DNA of 64,000 nt from Lachnospiraceae bacterium A2 (lineage in GTDB: Bacteria; Bacillota; Clostridia; Lachnospirales; Lachnospiraceae): positions 1,525,740 to 1,589,739 of the forward strand of contig KE159636.1 in NCBI GenBank assembly GCA_000403315.2, in the 5' to 3' direction. The position numbers were made by a program, and so were the translations under genes. The notes under the pieces are model-generated. The model ran no database searches and was not told the origin of the DNA. It worked only from the letters and a program-made list of their open reading frames with translations. Positions 1-8,329 of this stretch are shown in pieces (positions within the stretch are counted from its first letter, which is position 1; the number at the start of each line of letters is the position of its first letter).

Positions 1-258
1 GCATTTCTTGACTGCTGGACACCGATTACTTATGAACGGTATTGTAACGCATATCATGGAGCATATATGGGATTCATTACAAGAAAAGGTGTAAAGTCCT
101 TTCGTGTGAAGGGACTTTTAAAGGGGGTACAAAACCTGTATATTGCCAGTCAGTGGATTATGGCACCGGGAGGGCTTCCGGTAGCAGTAACGGCAGGAAA
201 GTTCGCTGTGTGGCGGATTGCCCGAAGAGATAAAAGAATGATAGATTATAATAATTAA
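1..258 (+). CDS. FAD-dependent oxidoreductase (phytoene desaturase-like), 3' end only
   Basis: The frame is open from the first base of the window, so only the C-terminal 85 residues are present. The segment with NLYIASQW followed by MAPGGLPVAVTAGK is the usual C-terminal FAD-contacting region of NAD(P)/FAD-dependent oxidoreductases of the phytoene-dehydrogenase-like group, in which a Gly-rich turn closes over the flavin. The substrate cannot be told. The TAA stop (256-258) is partly made by the first base of the inserted IS element; removing the IS and one target copy also gives TAA, so the insertion left the protein unchanged. Confidence 0.7.
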   Translation, partial: AFLDCWTPITYERYCNAYHGAYMGFITRKGVKSFRVKGLLKGVQNLYIASQWIMAPGGLPVAVTAGKFAVWRIARRDKRMIDYNN

Positions 259-1843
259 CTCAAACTTCCCACACCGATTGGTGTGCTGAACCTTGAAAAA
301 TCAATACTTTAGTCTATAAAAAAGGCACAAACCTGCACTTGATGGTATAATTGAATTGCGAATAACAATCACACAGCAAGGAGATTTATGCCATGTCAAG
401 TATACCATATAATGCTGAAAACGGGAATGAGATTTCTAACTCTGTCACAAATTTTATGACCCAATTCCAAATTGGGAAACTTCTTTTCAAATGTAATGCC
501 GGAAAAGCAAAAGGGATTCCGGTAATCGAAGTGTTTCGATACCTGTTCTGTCTCATTTTCTCGGATAGAAGCATGTATATGCAGCGGAAAACAGGCATAT
601 TTGATGGTTCATTCTGCAAGAACACCGTTTATCGCTTCCTCAATAATGCGAAGATTAACTGGTTTCGGTTCACAACCCTGCTTTCAAGCCGGATCATTAA
701 CGATTTCATGAAGCCGCTTACGGATGAGAGCCGCAAAGATGTCTTCATTATTGATGACAGCCTGTTTGACCGTTCCCGTTCAAATAAAACGGAACTTCTG
801 GCGAAAGTCTTCGACCACTGCTCTATGAAGTACAAGAAAGGTTACCGTATGCTGACACTTGGATGGTCCGATGGCAACTCCTTTGTTCCGATCAACCATC
901 GTCTTCTGTCGGCAGCCGACGATAAAAATCTGCTCTGCAAAGCCGCAAACTTCGATGGACGTTCTCTTGCCGGGAAAAGGCGGAAAGAATCCAGACGAAA
1001 GGCAACAGAAGTCTTGATTGACCTGATCAAAGCAGCACAATCATCTGGCGTTTCTGCAAAATATGTGCTGTTCGACAGTTGGTTTTCATCACCGAAGACC
1101 ATTAGCGCATTAAAGACAGACTGCAAATTAGACACAATCGCAATGGTTAAGAAAAGCAGTAAAATCAAATATGGCTATCAGGATGGCAGATACAACATCA
1201 AAGAAATCTATAAACAGTGTAAAAAACGCAGGGGCCGCTCCAAGTACCTGCTTTCTGTTGACGTAACCGTTGGTGATGAGGCAATTCCGGCAAAAATCGT
1301 CTGTGTCCGGAACAAAAGCAAGAAAAAAGCCTGGCTTGCCATCATCAGCACGGACACAGCTATCTCAGCGGAAGAAATCATCCGTATCTATGGGAAACGC
1401 TGGGATATAGAGGTGTTTTTCAAAACCTGCAAATCCTATCTGCATCTGGTAAAGGAGTGCCGGAGCCTGTCCTATGATGCTTTGACTGCTCATGTATCCA
1501 TTGTCTTTGCACGATATATGATGCTTGCAGTTACACAGCGATGCAATACCGATGACAAAACGATATGTGAACTGTTTTTCCGTCTCATGGATGAACTGGA
1601 TGACATCACTTTCAATCAATCCATGAGGATTATCATGGACGCACTAATGGATGCCGTTATGGAATATTTCCACATCACAGAACAGCAGCTTGAGGAATTC
1701 ACTGCCAGCTTTGTTCAGAGACTGCCGAAGTACATGCAAAAAGCATTGGAGTGCAGTTCAGCGGCTGCCTGAGCGCTATTTTGTGAGCTAAAGTATTGAT
1801 TTTTCAGGGAGCAAATCCCATTTTTAATGTGGGAAGTTTGAGT
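258..1843 (+). mobile_element. IS4-family insertion sequence, copy A, with 5-bp target duplication
   Basis: The ends are inverted repeats: ACTCAAACTTCCCACA at 258 and its complement ending at 1843. A second inner inverted repeat (left CTTGAAAAATCAATACTTTA, right TAAAGTATTGATTTTTCAGG) brackets the transposase. The flanks carry AATTA on both sides (253-257 and 1844-1848), a 5-bp target duplication. It is a relative of the element at 23,279-24,871. Ends and target duplication are read directly; the family comes from the transposase. Confidence 0.9.
393..1772 (+). CDS. IS4-family DDE transposase
   Basis: A 459-residue transposase that cuts and joins the element ends. It shows the DDE core: first Asp in VFIIDDSLFDRSRS, second Asp in YVLFDSWFSS, and the family signature Y-x2-R-x3-E-x6-K in IYGKRWDIEVFFKTCK, which marks IS4-type enzymes. 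Length fits the family and no frameshift is seen, so it should be active. The start is chosen by AAGGAG at about 379-384. The nearest relative in the window is the transposase at 23,416 with the same architecture but clearly diverged sequence. Confidence 0.92.
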   Translation: MSSIPYNAENGNEISNSVTNFMTQFQIGKLLFKCNAGKAKGIPVIEVFRYLFCLIFSDRSMYMQRKTGIFDGSFCKNTVYRFLNNAKINWFRFTTLLSSRIINDFMKPLTDESRKDVFIIDDSLFDRSRSNKTELLAKVFDHCSMKYKKGYRMLTLGWSDGNSFVPINHRLLSAADDKNLLCKAANFDGRSLAGKRRKESRRKATEVLIDLIKAAQSSGVSAKYVLFDSWFSSPKTISALKTDCKLDTIAMVKKSSKIKYGYQDGRYNIKEIYKQCKKRRGRSKYLLSVDVTVGDEAIPAKIVCVRNKSKKKAWLAIISTDTAISAEEIIRIYGKRWDIEVFFKTCKSYLHLVKECRSLSYDALTAHVSIVFARYMMLAVTQRCNTDDKTICELFFRLMDELDDITFNQSMRIIMDALMDAVMEYFHITEQQLEEFTASFVQRLPKYMQKALECSSAAA

Positions 1844-1848
1844 AATTA

Positions 1849-2539
1849 ACCTAAGAATTAAGGCGGGAAAGCGTTTATTGGAAGAAAACCGATGGACACT
1901 TTTCTGTTTTTAAATACAGCAATACACTGCCATTCCCCACCAGTCCATTTTTCATTTCAGATACAGTGATTTTGAGAAATGGAGGACAGGGCATTGACAG
2001 AAAAAAGATAGAGAAGATAAAAAGGTGCGGCAGTTTATACTGTTCTGCCGTACTGAACTGAAGAATACAGCGCCAACAAATGAGTAAGGGAGGTTATGGA
2101 TTTGGAGCTAAAAATAACAGAAAGGCTGATGATATGTGTTATAGAAAAAAGTTTCCGTTTTCTTTTGGTAAGTGTCTTGGTGTTTAGCTTGACGTTTGTG
2201 GGATGTTTAAAAATGGGGATGATTGTTATACTGGGACTTATACGGCAGATGATACGGTTATAAACGCATGGGAAAAGAACACCGTGAAATATATTTGAAT
2301 CATGCCAACCGTACACAAGGGGAAAACTTAAAAACTATATTGAGATATAAGGTTACAGATATGGCGTAATACTATGATAAAAACGAAAGGGAATGAAATA
2401 TGGTCAGACCAACAACAAAAACTTGGGATAAAAAATATTTGTGGGAGAAGGTCACCGTTATTCGTTGGTTTTGTTTTTTATCTTATAGGAAAGCCCTCCG
2501 GGCAGGAGGCGCAGGTCCTGCCCTTCATCCTGCCCCCGC
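1849..2539. other. Gene-poor interval with decayed coding remnants
   Basis: Between the IS and the solute-binding protein there is no intact gene. A frameshifted lipoprotein remnant (listed separately) and a short open frame near 2400-2560 of unknown meaning are the only coding traces. A GGGCAGGA/TCCTGCCC hairpin (about 2500-2523) lies just past the stop of the minus-strand gene and could end its transcript, but it lacks a clear T-run. Confidence 0.5.
2096..2298 (+). pseudogene. Frameshifted small lipoprotein remnant
   Basis: From ATG 2096, after GGGAGG, the frame encodes a hydrophobic stretch ending in LTFVGC, a lipobox-like site. After a run of five A at about 2207-2213 the meaningful frame shifts: the next frame reads NGDDCYTGTYTADDTVINAW and continues to TGA at 2298, which looks like the mature part of a small secreted protein. 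The two halves fit one another as one gene broken by a homopolymer indel. Function unknown; a sequencing error would be an alternative explanation. Confidence 0.4.
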
Positions 2540-3832
2540 TTATTCCTCAAAATAGAAGCGTAATTCATCCTTTAAATTTTCCAGCCTTTCCGCCACAGGC
2601 CGGCTCCCATCTGTCATAAAAACTGTCTGATAAATCAAAGAATTTTCATATTCGCAGAACCGGGCCGTTGTAACCTGCTGTGTGAGCTGGGACAATTCTT
2701 CCGCTTTCTTTGCAGCGTCTTCCTGATATTCTTCTGCCCCAAGGGAAAACTTGTACTGGAATAACGGTACAACTGCATTGTTATTCACAGGGATAGCCGA
2801 AGGCCCCATTACATTCCCAAAGCCTTCCCAGCCTGTGCTGCCCTGCATTTCATCTGACAGCAAAAAGGCCAGGAATTCGCCAGCTTGGGAAGCGCATGCG
2901 CTGTTTGCCCGGACTGCTGCAAATATACTCACCTGCGCGTTAACCCCTCCTTCCCCATTTGGGAACGGAAGGAACTTAATGTCTGTACCCGAAGCAAAAG
3001 ACTGTTTCACAAGCATTGCAAATCCCTCATCGTTGGAACTCCCAATCGTCATAACATCAGGCAATTCCGGCGCATTTTCATCCGTAATTCCCGATCCTTC
3101 TTCTAACAGCTCTGCCATATCCTGCAATTCCTTGGAAACTGTCACGGATTTTTCTTCATAATCCAAAACAGGCGTCCCAAAAAGCCCAGGCAGATACCAT
3201 TTCATCAAAGATTCGTTACGGAAGCTTTCCACCCCTGCATGGGCGGCAACTTCTTTTAGGAATTTATCCGGCTGGCCGGAGGACGGCTGGAAATCCCCAA
3301 GCGTATCATCTGCCACAGCAATGCCTGCCAGCCTATATCCCAGCGGCAGAAAATACTGTTTCCCATCCACTTCCCCTGCTTTTACCACCGTCTGGTTCAG
3401 CGGCAGGCCTTTGATCCCGTCTATCACTGTGTTCAGGTCTAAAAATACCCCGTTGTAACTGCTTTTTACCATGTCCGGCAATAAGCTGTCGCTTTCGTCC
3501 AGAAGGAAGACATCCGGCCCCTTGCCTGCCATAATCTGCACCTGCATGTCCTTTATCGCTTTCTTGTTTTTCTCCGTTTTCTCCGTAGGCGTATTATCAA
3601 TCCAAGGGATTATTTCAACCGTTACGTCCGTTTCTGGGTGCAGCTTACGATATTGGGATATTACCACCTGATAAAATTCTTTCTGGTTTTCGGAAACAGC
3701 AATAACCATCTCCGGCTGGTTCCCGGCGCCTTTTGCGGCGTCTTTTTCAGAGGAAGGGCTGGAAGGCGCACAGGATGTGAAAGAACCTATGCATAAGAGC
3801 CCTGCCAGGATGAGCGCTAATTTTTTTTTCAT
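2540..3832 (-). CDS. ABC transporter extracellular solute-binding lipoprotein (family 1)
   Basis: A 430-residue lipoprotein. The N-terminus is a signal peptide with lipobox FTSC (Cys20 would be lipidated), followed by a Ser-rich linker and a family 1 (SBP_bac_1-type) fold, recognised from the opening strand MVIAVSENQKEFYQVV and the GPDVFLLDESDSLLPD segment. Such proteins bind a ligand, often a sugar, outside the membrane and pass it to an ABC permease. No permease or ATPase genes adjoin it, so partner and ligand are unknown. AGGAGG precedes the start on the minus strand. Confidence 0.75.
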   Translation of the reverse strand: MKKKLALILAGLLCIGSFTSCAPSSPSSEKDAAKGAGNQPEMVIAVSENQKEFYQVVISQYRKLHPETDVTVEIIPWIDNTPTEKTEKNKKAIKDMQVQIMAGKGPDVFLLDESDSLLPDMVKSSYNGVFLDLNTVIDGIKGLPLNQTVVKAGEVDGKQYFLPLGYRLAGIAVADDTLGDFQPSSGQPDKFLKEVAAHAGVESFRNESLMKWYLPGLFGTPVLDYEEKSVTVSKELQDMAELLEEGSGITDENAPELPDVMTIGSSNDEGFAMLVKQSFASGTDIKFLPFPNGEGGVNAQVSIFAAVRANSACASQAGEFLAFLLSDEMQGSTGWEGFGNVMGPSAIPVNNNAVVPLFQYKFSLGAEEYQEDAAKKAEELSQLTQQVTTARFCEYENSLIYQTVFMTDGSRPVAERLENLKDELRFYFEE

Positions 3833-4029
3833 AATACAAACCTCCTGATTGATTTTGAAACAGAATGTCTTACATATGGTATGATTGTTTTAAAAAGTAT
3901 ACTATAACTTGTAGTAATATACAAGAAAAAATTTGTTACTGCACTAAGATAATGCGGCAGAGCGTACCAGGCAATGGCATACCTATATTGCCCTGGCGGT
4001 TCCATATCTTTACGTTTACGACAGATTTA

Positions 4030-4055
4030 TCCCCATTTAAGAAAAAAATGGGGAT
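4030..4055 (+). promoter_or_regulatory. Stem-loop in the leader of the ABC permease gene
   Basis: ATCCCCATTT and AAATGGGGAT form a near-perfect stem about 50 bases before the permease start. A second imperfect dyad, CCAGGCAAT with ATTGCCCTGG, lies at about 3968-3995. With a LytTR-type regulator encoded in the cluster these could be regulator sites or an RNA hairpin; the role is not shown by the sequence. Confidence 0.35.
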
Positions 4056-4106
4056 AGGGACCAGAAAAGCTTATAATGGGATAAAACCGAAAGGAGGAGC
4101 AAGGAT

Positions 4107-4832
4107 ATGAAAAGGACAATCGGAATTACATTGTTGGAGTTTGTGAAATTAGTGAAAAAAAGAGAGTTTCTAATCGGCCTGGGCCTGGTGTTGGTTATGG
4201 GAGGAGGGATGGTATACGGCGCGTATTCGTTCCCGGACAGCTTTGGGGTGCACAATGTAATCGCATTTTTTGGAAATTTTTCCAGTATTTTAATTATGTT
4301 TTTAGCGGCAAAAAGCTTAGGGGAGGAGTTTGACTTAAAAACAGCCACATTTGTGTTTACGTCAAGAAGCAGCAGGCTCCAGATTGCCACGGCAAAAATT
4401 GTGGGCGTGGCTCTTGCCAGTATGCTGGTTGGCCTGTGCGGCGGGATTTTAAACGACATTGCATTGGTAATCTGTAAACAGCCTTGGACACCAGTTCTGT
4501 TAGCGGGTGCCATTGGGAAGGAGATCCTGATTTATATGGTTTATGGCTTTGCCATAGGGGCAACGGCAGTGATGCTCACCTGTTTTTACAATACAACCAT
4601 TACGCCCCTTATTTACCTGATCATACTGTTTTGGGTAATGCCAGGTATCCTGCAGATTGCCGGGCAGAAAATACCGGCGCTGGGAAAAATAATGGATTAT
4701 GTGCTGTTCTGCGTGTCTGACCAGTTCCTGATGTATCAGGACTGGAGCATGAAAAATATCGCAGTCTTTATAGGCACAGGCATTGTATTTTCAATGGTTG
4801 GCATGGCTGCTTTACAGAAAAAGGATTTATAG
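4107..4832 (+). CDS. ABC-2 type exporter permease
   Basis: A 241-residue integral membrane protein with about six hydrophobic segments, the first at residues 22-40 after a cytoplasmic N-terminal helix and the last just before the C-terminal LQKKDL. This is the layout of ABC-2 permeases used in bacteriocin immunity and antimicrobial-peptide export. The partner ATPase is at 6248, separated by a divergent histidine kinase gene, and a LytTR regulator follows. GGAGGA precedes ATG 4107. I infer a peptide-responsive exporter; the substrate is unknown. Confidence 0.7.
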   Translation: MKRTIGITLLEFVKLVKKREFLIGLGLVLVMGGGMVYGAYSFPDSFGVHNVIAFFGNFSSILIMFLAAKSLGEEFDLKTATFVFTSRSSRLQIATAKIVGVALASMLVGLCGGILNDIALVICKQPWTPVLLAGAIGKEILIYMVYGFAIGATAVMLTCFYNTTITPLIYLIILFWVMPGILQIAGQKIPALGKIMDYVLFCVSDQFLMYQDWSMKNIAVFIGTGIVFSMVGMAALQKKDL

Positions 4833-4846
4833 GGGGTAAGCCCCCC

Positions 4847-6151
4847 CTATGAGATCTGGAGCTGCTGTATGAACAGGCCGTCTTTGATTTGGGTTTCATG
4901 GTAAATATTATCATAACGGTTCAGGATTTCAGACACATTGTGGAGGCCGATGCCATGTCCGCCCCCTTTTGTGGTTACGCCTTTTTTGTACATCTGGGCT
5001 ACAGAAAGCCCTTTGTCAACAAACGTATTGGATAGGATAAACACGGTATCCTGGTTCATTTTGCCCAGATGGAAATTAATGGTTGGCTGCTCTGTTTCAA
5101 GGCATGCTTCCATGGCATTATCCAGATAAATCCCAAGCATCCTGGTAAGGTCGACGGGCTCCATATGGATGGAATCGATCTCATCCGGAATATCAATAGT
5201 TACTTCGATATCCTGGTTGGCGGCTAAGAGCAGCTTGGCGTATAAAATGCTTTTCAGTTCCAATGGCTTGATATGTGATAAGTTGTTCAGGGTTCCGTTT
5301 TTTTGCGTAAGGTTTTTTTGCATTGGCAAAATGTGCCCATAAAAAAAGGCTTCCAGCTCCTCGTATTTTTTTTCATCAATATATGCAGCAAGGGAAGCCA
5401 TAATATTACTATAATCATGCTTGAAGGAACGCAGGTTATTGTATAGCAATTCCAGGTTTTTGGTGTATTCATTTAAATTTTCCAGATATTCTATTTTTTT
5501 CTGGGTTTCGTAGTTTTTTTTGGCTGTCCGTAGTACAATAAGGACCATGCTTATGGTAAACAGGGAATAAAGGGTTACCGAAGAAGCCATGAGTAAGTAT
5601 TCCCTGTGGGTGATTTCTAAATGGTCGAAAAAAGAAGCCAGCGTGTAAATCAAAAATGCGCAAAGAAAAAGGGTTAAGGCAATGGATCCCAGGAGCTTTT
5701 TGCCCATGTTTTCAAACATACTGATAAGATGGTCCTGGATCAGCCGCCTGGCCAGATAAAGGACAGGGCAGGATGCTGCCGCCGTACAGGCTGGTATTGC
5801 CACAAGAAGCAGCTTATCAGAATTCATGTCCTGTACAGAGAGGCCCCATAACAGATTCATTCCCAGCCCGATTAAATTGAGCAGCACGCAGTTAACAATG
5901 TAACTAAGGGGCATATAAAAAACAGCGTATGGTTTTTTGGTGAACCGCATGATTAGGAAAGAATTAACCACCAGAAATACAAATATCATAGGGGAGAAGT
6001 CCAGGAATGAATGCAGGAAGCAAAGGGCTGACGATGATAAAAGGAAAATAAGGTAATTCTTTTTGGAAATATGCGGATGGGCTAATATAAAAATATCGCA
6101 GGCAAACATAAATGAAAGAGAGATAGAAGAAATTAAATATAGTGTAATCAT
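4847..6151 (-). CDS. AgrC-like sensor histidine kinase (GHKL family)
   Basis: A 434-residue membrane kinase. Residues 1 to about 205 hold about six membrane segments, then a coiled stretch (210-240) leads to the phospho-acceptor box FKHDYSNI (His245), an N-box YLDNAMEA and a G-box GGGHGIGLHNV. This order and the minimal HD-Y-N acceptor box are those of AgrC/ComD-type kinases that sense peptides. It is transcribed toward the permease, between permease and ATPase genes, and probably phosphorylates the LytTR regulator at 7214. AAGGAG precedes the start. Confidence 0.85.
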   Translation of the reverse strand: MITLYLISSISLSFMFACDIFILAHPHISKKNYLIFLLSSSALCFLHSFLDFSPMIFVFLVVNSFLIMRFTKKPYAVFYMPLSYIVNCVLLNLIGLGMNLLWGLSVQDMNSDKLLLVAIPACTAAASCPVLYLARRLIQDHLISMFENMGKKLLGSIALTLFLCAFLIYTLASFFDHLEITHREYLLMASSVTLYSLFTISMVLIVLRTAKKNYETQKKIEYLENLNEYTKNLELLYNNLRSFKHDYSNIMASLAAYIDEKKYEELEAFFYGHILPMQKNLTQKNGTLNNLSHIKPLELKSILYAKLLLAANQDIEVTIDIPDEIDSIHMEPVDLTRMLGIYLDNAMEACLETEQPTINFHLGKMNQDTVFILSNTFVDKGLSVAQMYKKGVTTKGGGHGIGLHNVSEILNRYDNIYHETQIKDGLFIQQLQIS

Positions 6152-6247
6152 AATAAGCTCCTTAAAACATCAGATTTTGGCGATGGGTTTATTATAATTT
6201 AATGCAGGTAAATTGGCAAGAAAAAATTCATATCAGGGAGGAAAACG

Positions 6248-7120
6248 ATGAATTGTGTATTGAAAGTTAACAATGTCAGCAAAAAGGCAAAAGATTTCCA
6301 GATTTTAAATAAAGTTTCCTTTGAGCTTGGAAGAGGGGAGATTGTTGGGCTGATTGGGCCGAATGGAGCCGGAAAAACCAGCATTATGAAAATATTAGTA
6401 GGGCTGACAAGGAATTACACCGGGGAAGTGGACTTAAGCAGTGTCAGGGATATTGGCTGCATGATTGAAACCCCTAATTTTTATCCATACAGCACAGGAT
6501 ACCAGAACCTGATGTACTTTGCTAAGCTAAATGGCGTAGGGGAACAGAAGGTGCAGGAGCTGCTGGGCTTGCTGGGGCTTGAAAGTGCGGCAAATAAAAA
6601 CGTCAAGGCATATTCCCTTGGCATGAGGCAGAGGTTAGGGATTGCCCAGGCCTTATTAAAGGAGCCGGATGTCCTGATATTGGATGAGCCGACCAATGGG
6701 CTGGACCCGGAAGGGATTTATGAAGTCCGGGAATATATCAGGAAGATTGCGAAGGAAAAAAATATTACAGTGTTGATTTCCAGCCATTTGCTGGGTGAAT
6801 TAGAAAAAATGTGCGACAGGGCAATTATAATCAAAAAAGGGGAAATTATTCAGTGCATGGATTTTGGCAAGGATGATAAGAAGGAAAAAAAGATTGTTTA
6901 TGTAATTGAAAGCATGGACGCAGGAGCTGCACAGGAAATCCTCCGGGAACATGGCTACCATGTGGTTTCACAGAACGGGCAGGAGGTGCGGATCAAAATT
7001 GGCGCCGGTGAAAAAGCGGACGCCGTAAAATTGCTGGTATCCAACCATATATTAATGACGGGGCTTTATGAGGCCTGTGAAACGCTTGAGGATACTTTCC
7101 TGGGGCTGATGAAGGGATAA
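6248..7120 (+). CDS. ABC exporter ATP-binding subunit
   Basis: A 290-residue ATPase with Walker A GPNGAGKT (37-44), the signature YSLGMRQRLGIAQAL, Walker [13 protein letters not shown] and the switch His in ISSHLLGEL. The single nucleotide-binding domain plus a C-terminal extension of about 80 residues is typical of ATPases that pair with ABC-2 permeases in bacteriocin-resistance exporters. GGGAGG precedes ATG 6248. The likely partner is the permease at 4107; the adjacent AgrC/LytTR pair suggests peptide-inducible expression. Confidence 0.9.
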   Translation: MNCVLKVNNVSKKAKDFQILNKVSFELGRGEIVGLIGPNGAGKTSIMKILVGLTRNYTGEVDLSSVRDIGCMIETPNFYPYSTGYQNLMYFAKLNGVGEQKVQELLGLLGLESAANKNVKAYSLGMRQRLGIAQALLKEPDVLILDEPTNGLDPEGIYEVREYIRKIAKEKNITVLISSHLLGELEKMCDRAIIIKKGEIIQCMDFGKDDKKEKKIVYVIESMDAGAAQEILREHGYHVVSQNGQEVRIKIGAGEKADAVKLLVSNHILMTGLYEACETLEDTFLGLMKG

Positions 7121-7213
7121 GGGCGTGGCAGCTTTCAGAAAAGAAATGTCCCTGATGCCGCAGGGAAGCTTTGGTTCCCTTATGGAAAAATAGATGTAAG
7201 GAGAAAATGCAGC

Positions 7214-7936
7214 ATGTTAAAAATATATATTTGTGAAGACATAGAAGTGGAAAGGGATAAAATGCAGCAGGTGATCGAAAATATTGTCCTTATGGAGGAC
7301 CTGGACATGGAACTTTGCTGCGTTTCTGAGGACCCCCATAAAATTCTTGAAAAAGTGAAAGAAACAGAGGAGGTTGGGATATATTTTCTGGATATTGCCC
7401 TGGGCGCAGACATGACAGGGCTGACGTTGGCACAGGAAATCAGGAAATATGATCCAAGGGGGTTTATTATTTTTGTTACGACCCATTCAGAAATGAGTTA
7501 CATGACGTTTATTTACAAGTTAGAAGCATTGGACTTCATTTTGAAGGACGCCCCGGAAGAACTGGGGACAAGGCTGCACGACTGCATCCTCAAGGCAGGC
7601 CAAAGGTTTGCGTCTGCGAATAATAAAGTGCATGCAAATTTTTCTGTGAAAGTAAATGAGAAGGTATTTACAGTAGATTACGACGATATTCTCTTTTTTG
7701 AAACATCTCCGAATGTGCATAAGATTATTTTACACTGCAAAAACCGCCAGATGGAATTTTTAGGGAAAATCAAAGAGATTGAAAAAAAGGTGGATGGGCG
7801 GTTTTACCGCTGCCACCGGTCCTATTTGGTAAATAAGGACAATATCAAGGAAATTGATTTCCAGAATGGGGTGATTTATATGGTGAATGGAGATGAATGC
7901 CTGCTTTCTTCCCGCATGAAGAAAGGCCTGAAATAA
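7214..7936 (+). CDS. LytTR-family response regulator
   Basis: A 240-residue two-domain regulator. The receiver domain has the acidic pair E8-D9 and the likely phospho-acceptor Asp60 in YFLDIALG; the C-terminal LytTR domain (about 140-235) is seen in FFETSPNVHKIILH and RFYRCHRSYLVNKDNI. LytTR domains bind DNA as dimers at direct repeats. It sits next to the exporter ATPase and the AgrC-like kinase, making a quorum/peptide-sensing exporter module. Its start follows AAGGAG at about 7198; an earlier ATG at 7207 is out of frame. Confidence 0.88.
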   Translation: MLKIYICEDIEVERDKMQQVIENIVLMEDLDMELCCVSEDPHKILEKVKETEEVGIYFLDIALGADMTGLTLAQEIRKYDPRGFIIFVTTHSEMSYMTFIYKLEALDFILKDAPEELGTRLHDCILKAGQRFASANNKVHANFSVKVNEKVFTVDYDDILFFETSPNVHKIILHCKNRQMEFLGKIKEIEKKVDGRFYRCHRSYLVNKDNIKEIDFQNGVIYMVNGDECLLSSRMKKGLK

Positions 7937-7939
7937 AAA

Positions 7940-7960
7940 TAGGGCGCGGCAGCCCTTTTT
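7940..7960 (+). terminator. Rho-independent terminator after the LytTR regulator
   Basis: AGGGC, a short loop and GCCCT followed by a T-run, immediately after the regulator stop codon. Confidence 0.7.
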
Positions 7961-7972
7961 ATCCGTAATATG

Positions 7973-8091
7973 ATTAGGGTGTCAAAAGGGTGCGGCGCAC
8001 CCGCTCTATACCATATATTGATGTGCAAATTGATTTGCAATAACAATATATGGTATGAGCGTAGCACCAAAGGTGCTTTCGACACCCTAAT
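7973..8091. mobile_element. 119-bp MITE-like palindromic element with 9-bp target duplication
   Basis: The ends are perfect inverted repeats ATTAGGGTGTC and GACACCCTAAT. CGTAATATG stands on both sides (7964-7972 and 8092-8100) as a 9-bp direct repeat. The inverted arms extend inward through CATACCATATATTG. Each arm also holds its own small hairpin, GGGTGC-ggc-GCACCC on the left and AGCACC-aaa-GGTGCT on the right, and the apex has TGCAAAT/ATTTGCA. It has no coding capacity and must be moved in trans, if at all. Confidence 0.8.
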
Positions 8092-8108
8092 CGTAATATG
8101 GAAAATAC

Positions 8109-8137
8109 TTGACATGATGGAATGCGGAAAATATAAT
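8109..8137 (+). promoter_or_regulatory. Consensus sigma-A promoter upstream of hisS
   Basis: TTGACA (8109-8114), a 17-base spacer and TATAAT (8132-8137): an exact consensus promoter, 193 bases before the hisS start codon. Confidence 0.88.
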
Positions 8138-8143
8138 GGTACA

Positions 8144-8275
8144 TGTCTGGCGCAGAGTACCACACCTTAAAGGAATACTCGGACAAGCATCAGCAGACGA
8201 TAACAGAAACCATCAAAACGGGAGTTGGCTTATTGTATAGAACCTGCAAGTAAGGCAGGGGATTTTTTCTTTTTA
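8144..8275 (+). promoter_or_regulatory. hisS leader with possible internal terminator (attenuator or small RNA)
   Basis: The transcript from the 8109 promoter would run about 185 bases before hisS. Within it GAGTA pairs with TACTC (about 8155-8180) and CCTGC/GCAGG (8243-8259) is followed by GGATTTTTT, a short terminator-like hairpin. Either hisS is controlled by attenuation or a short RNA of about 130 bases is made. No T-box signature is seen, so tRNA-sensing of the usual kind is not supported. Confidence 0.4.
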
Positions 8276-8329
8276 AGATTCAAGTGGAAATACAGCATAC
8301 AAGGGCATGGCATAAAAAGGAGGAACAGC

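Noticed and set aside
2035..2316. 93-codon minus-strand open frame
   Set aside because: Antisense to the lipoprotein remnant, no ribosome site.
8144..8329. T-box riboswitch before hisS
   Set aside because: The T-box core (AGGGTGGNACCGCG) is absent and no specifier loop arrangement could be seen.
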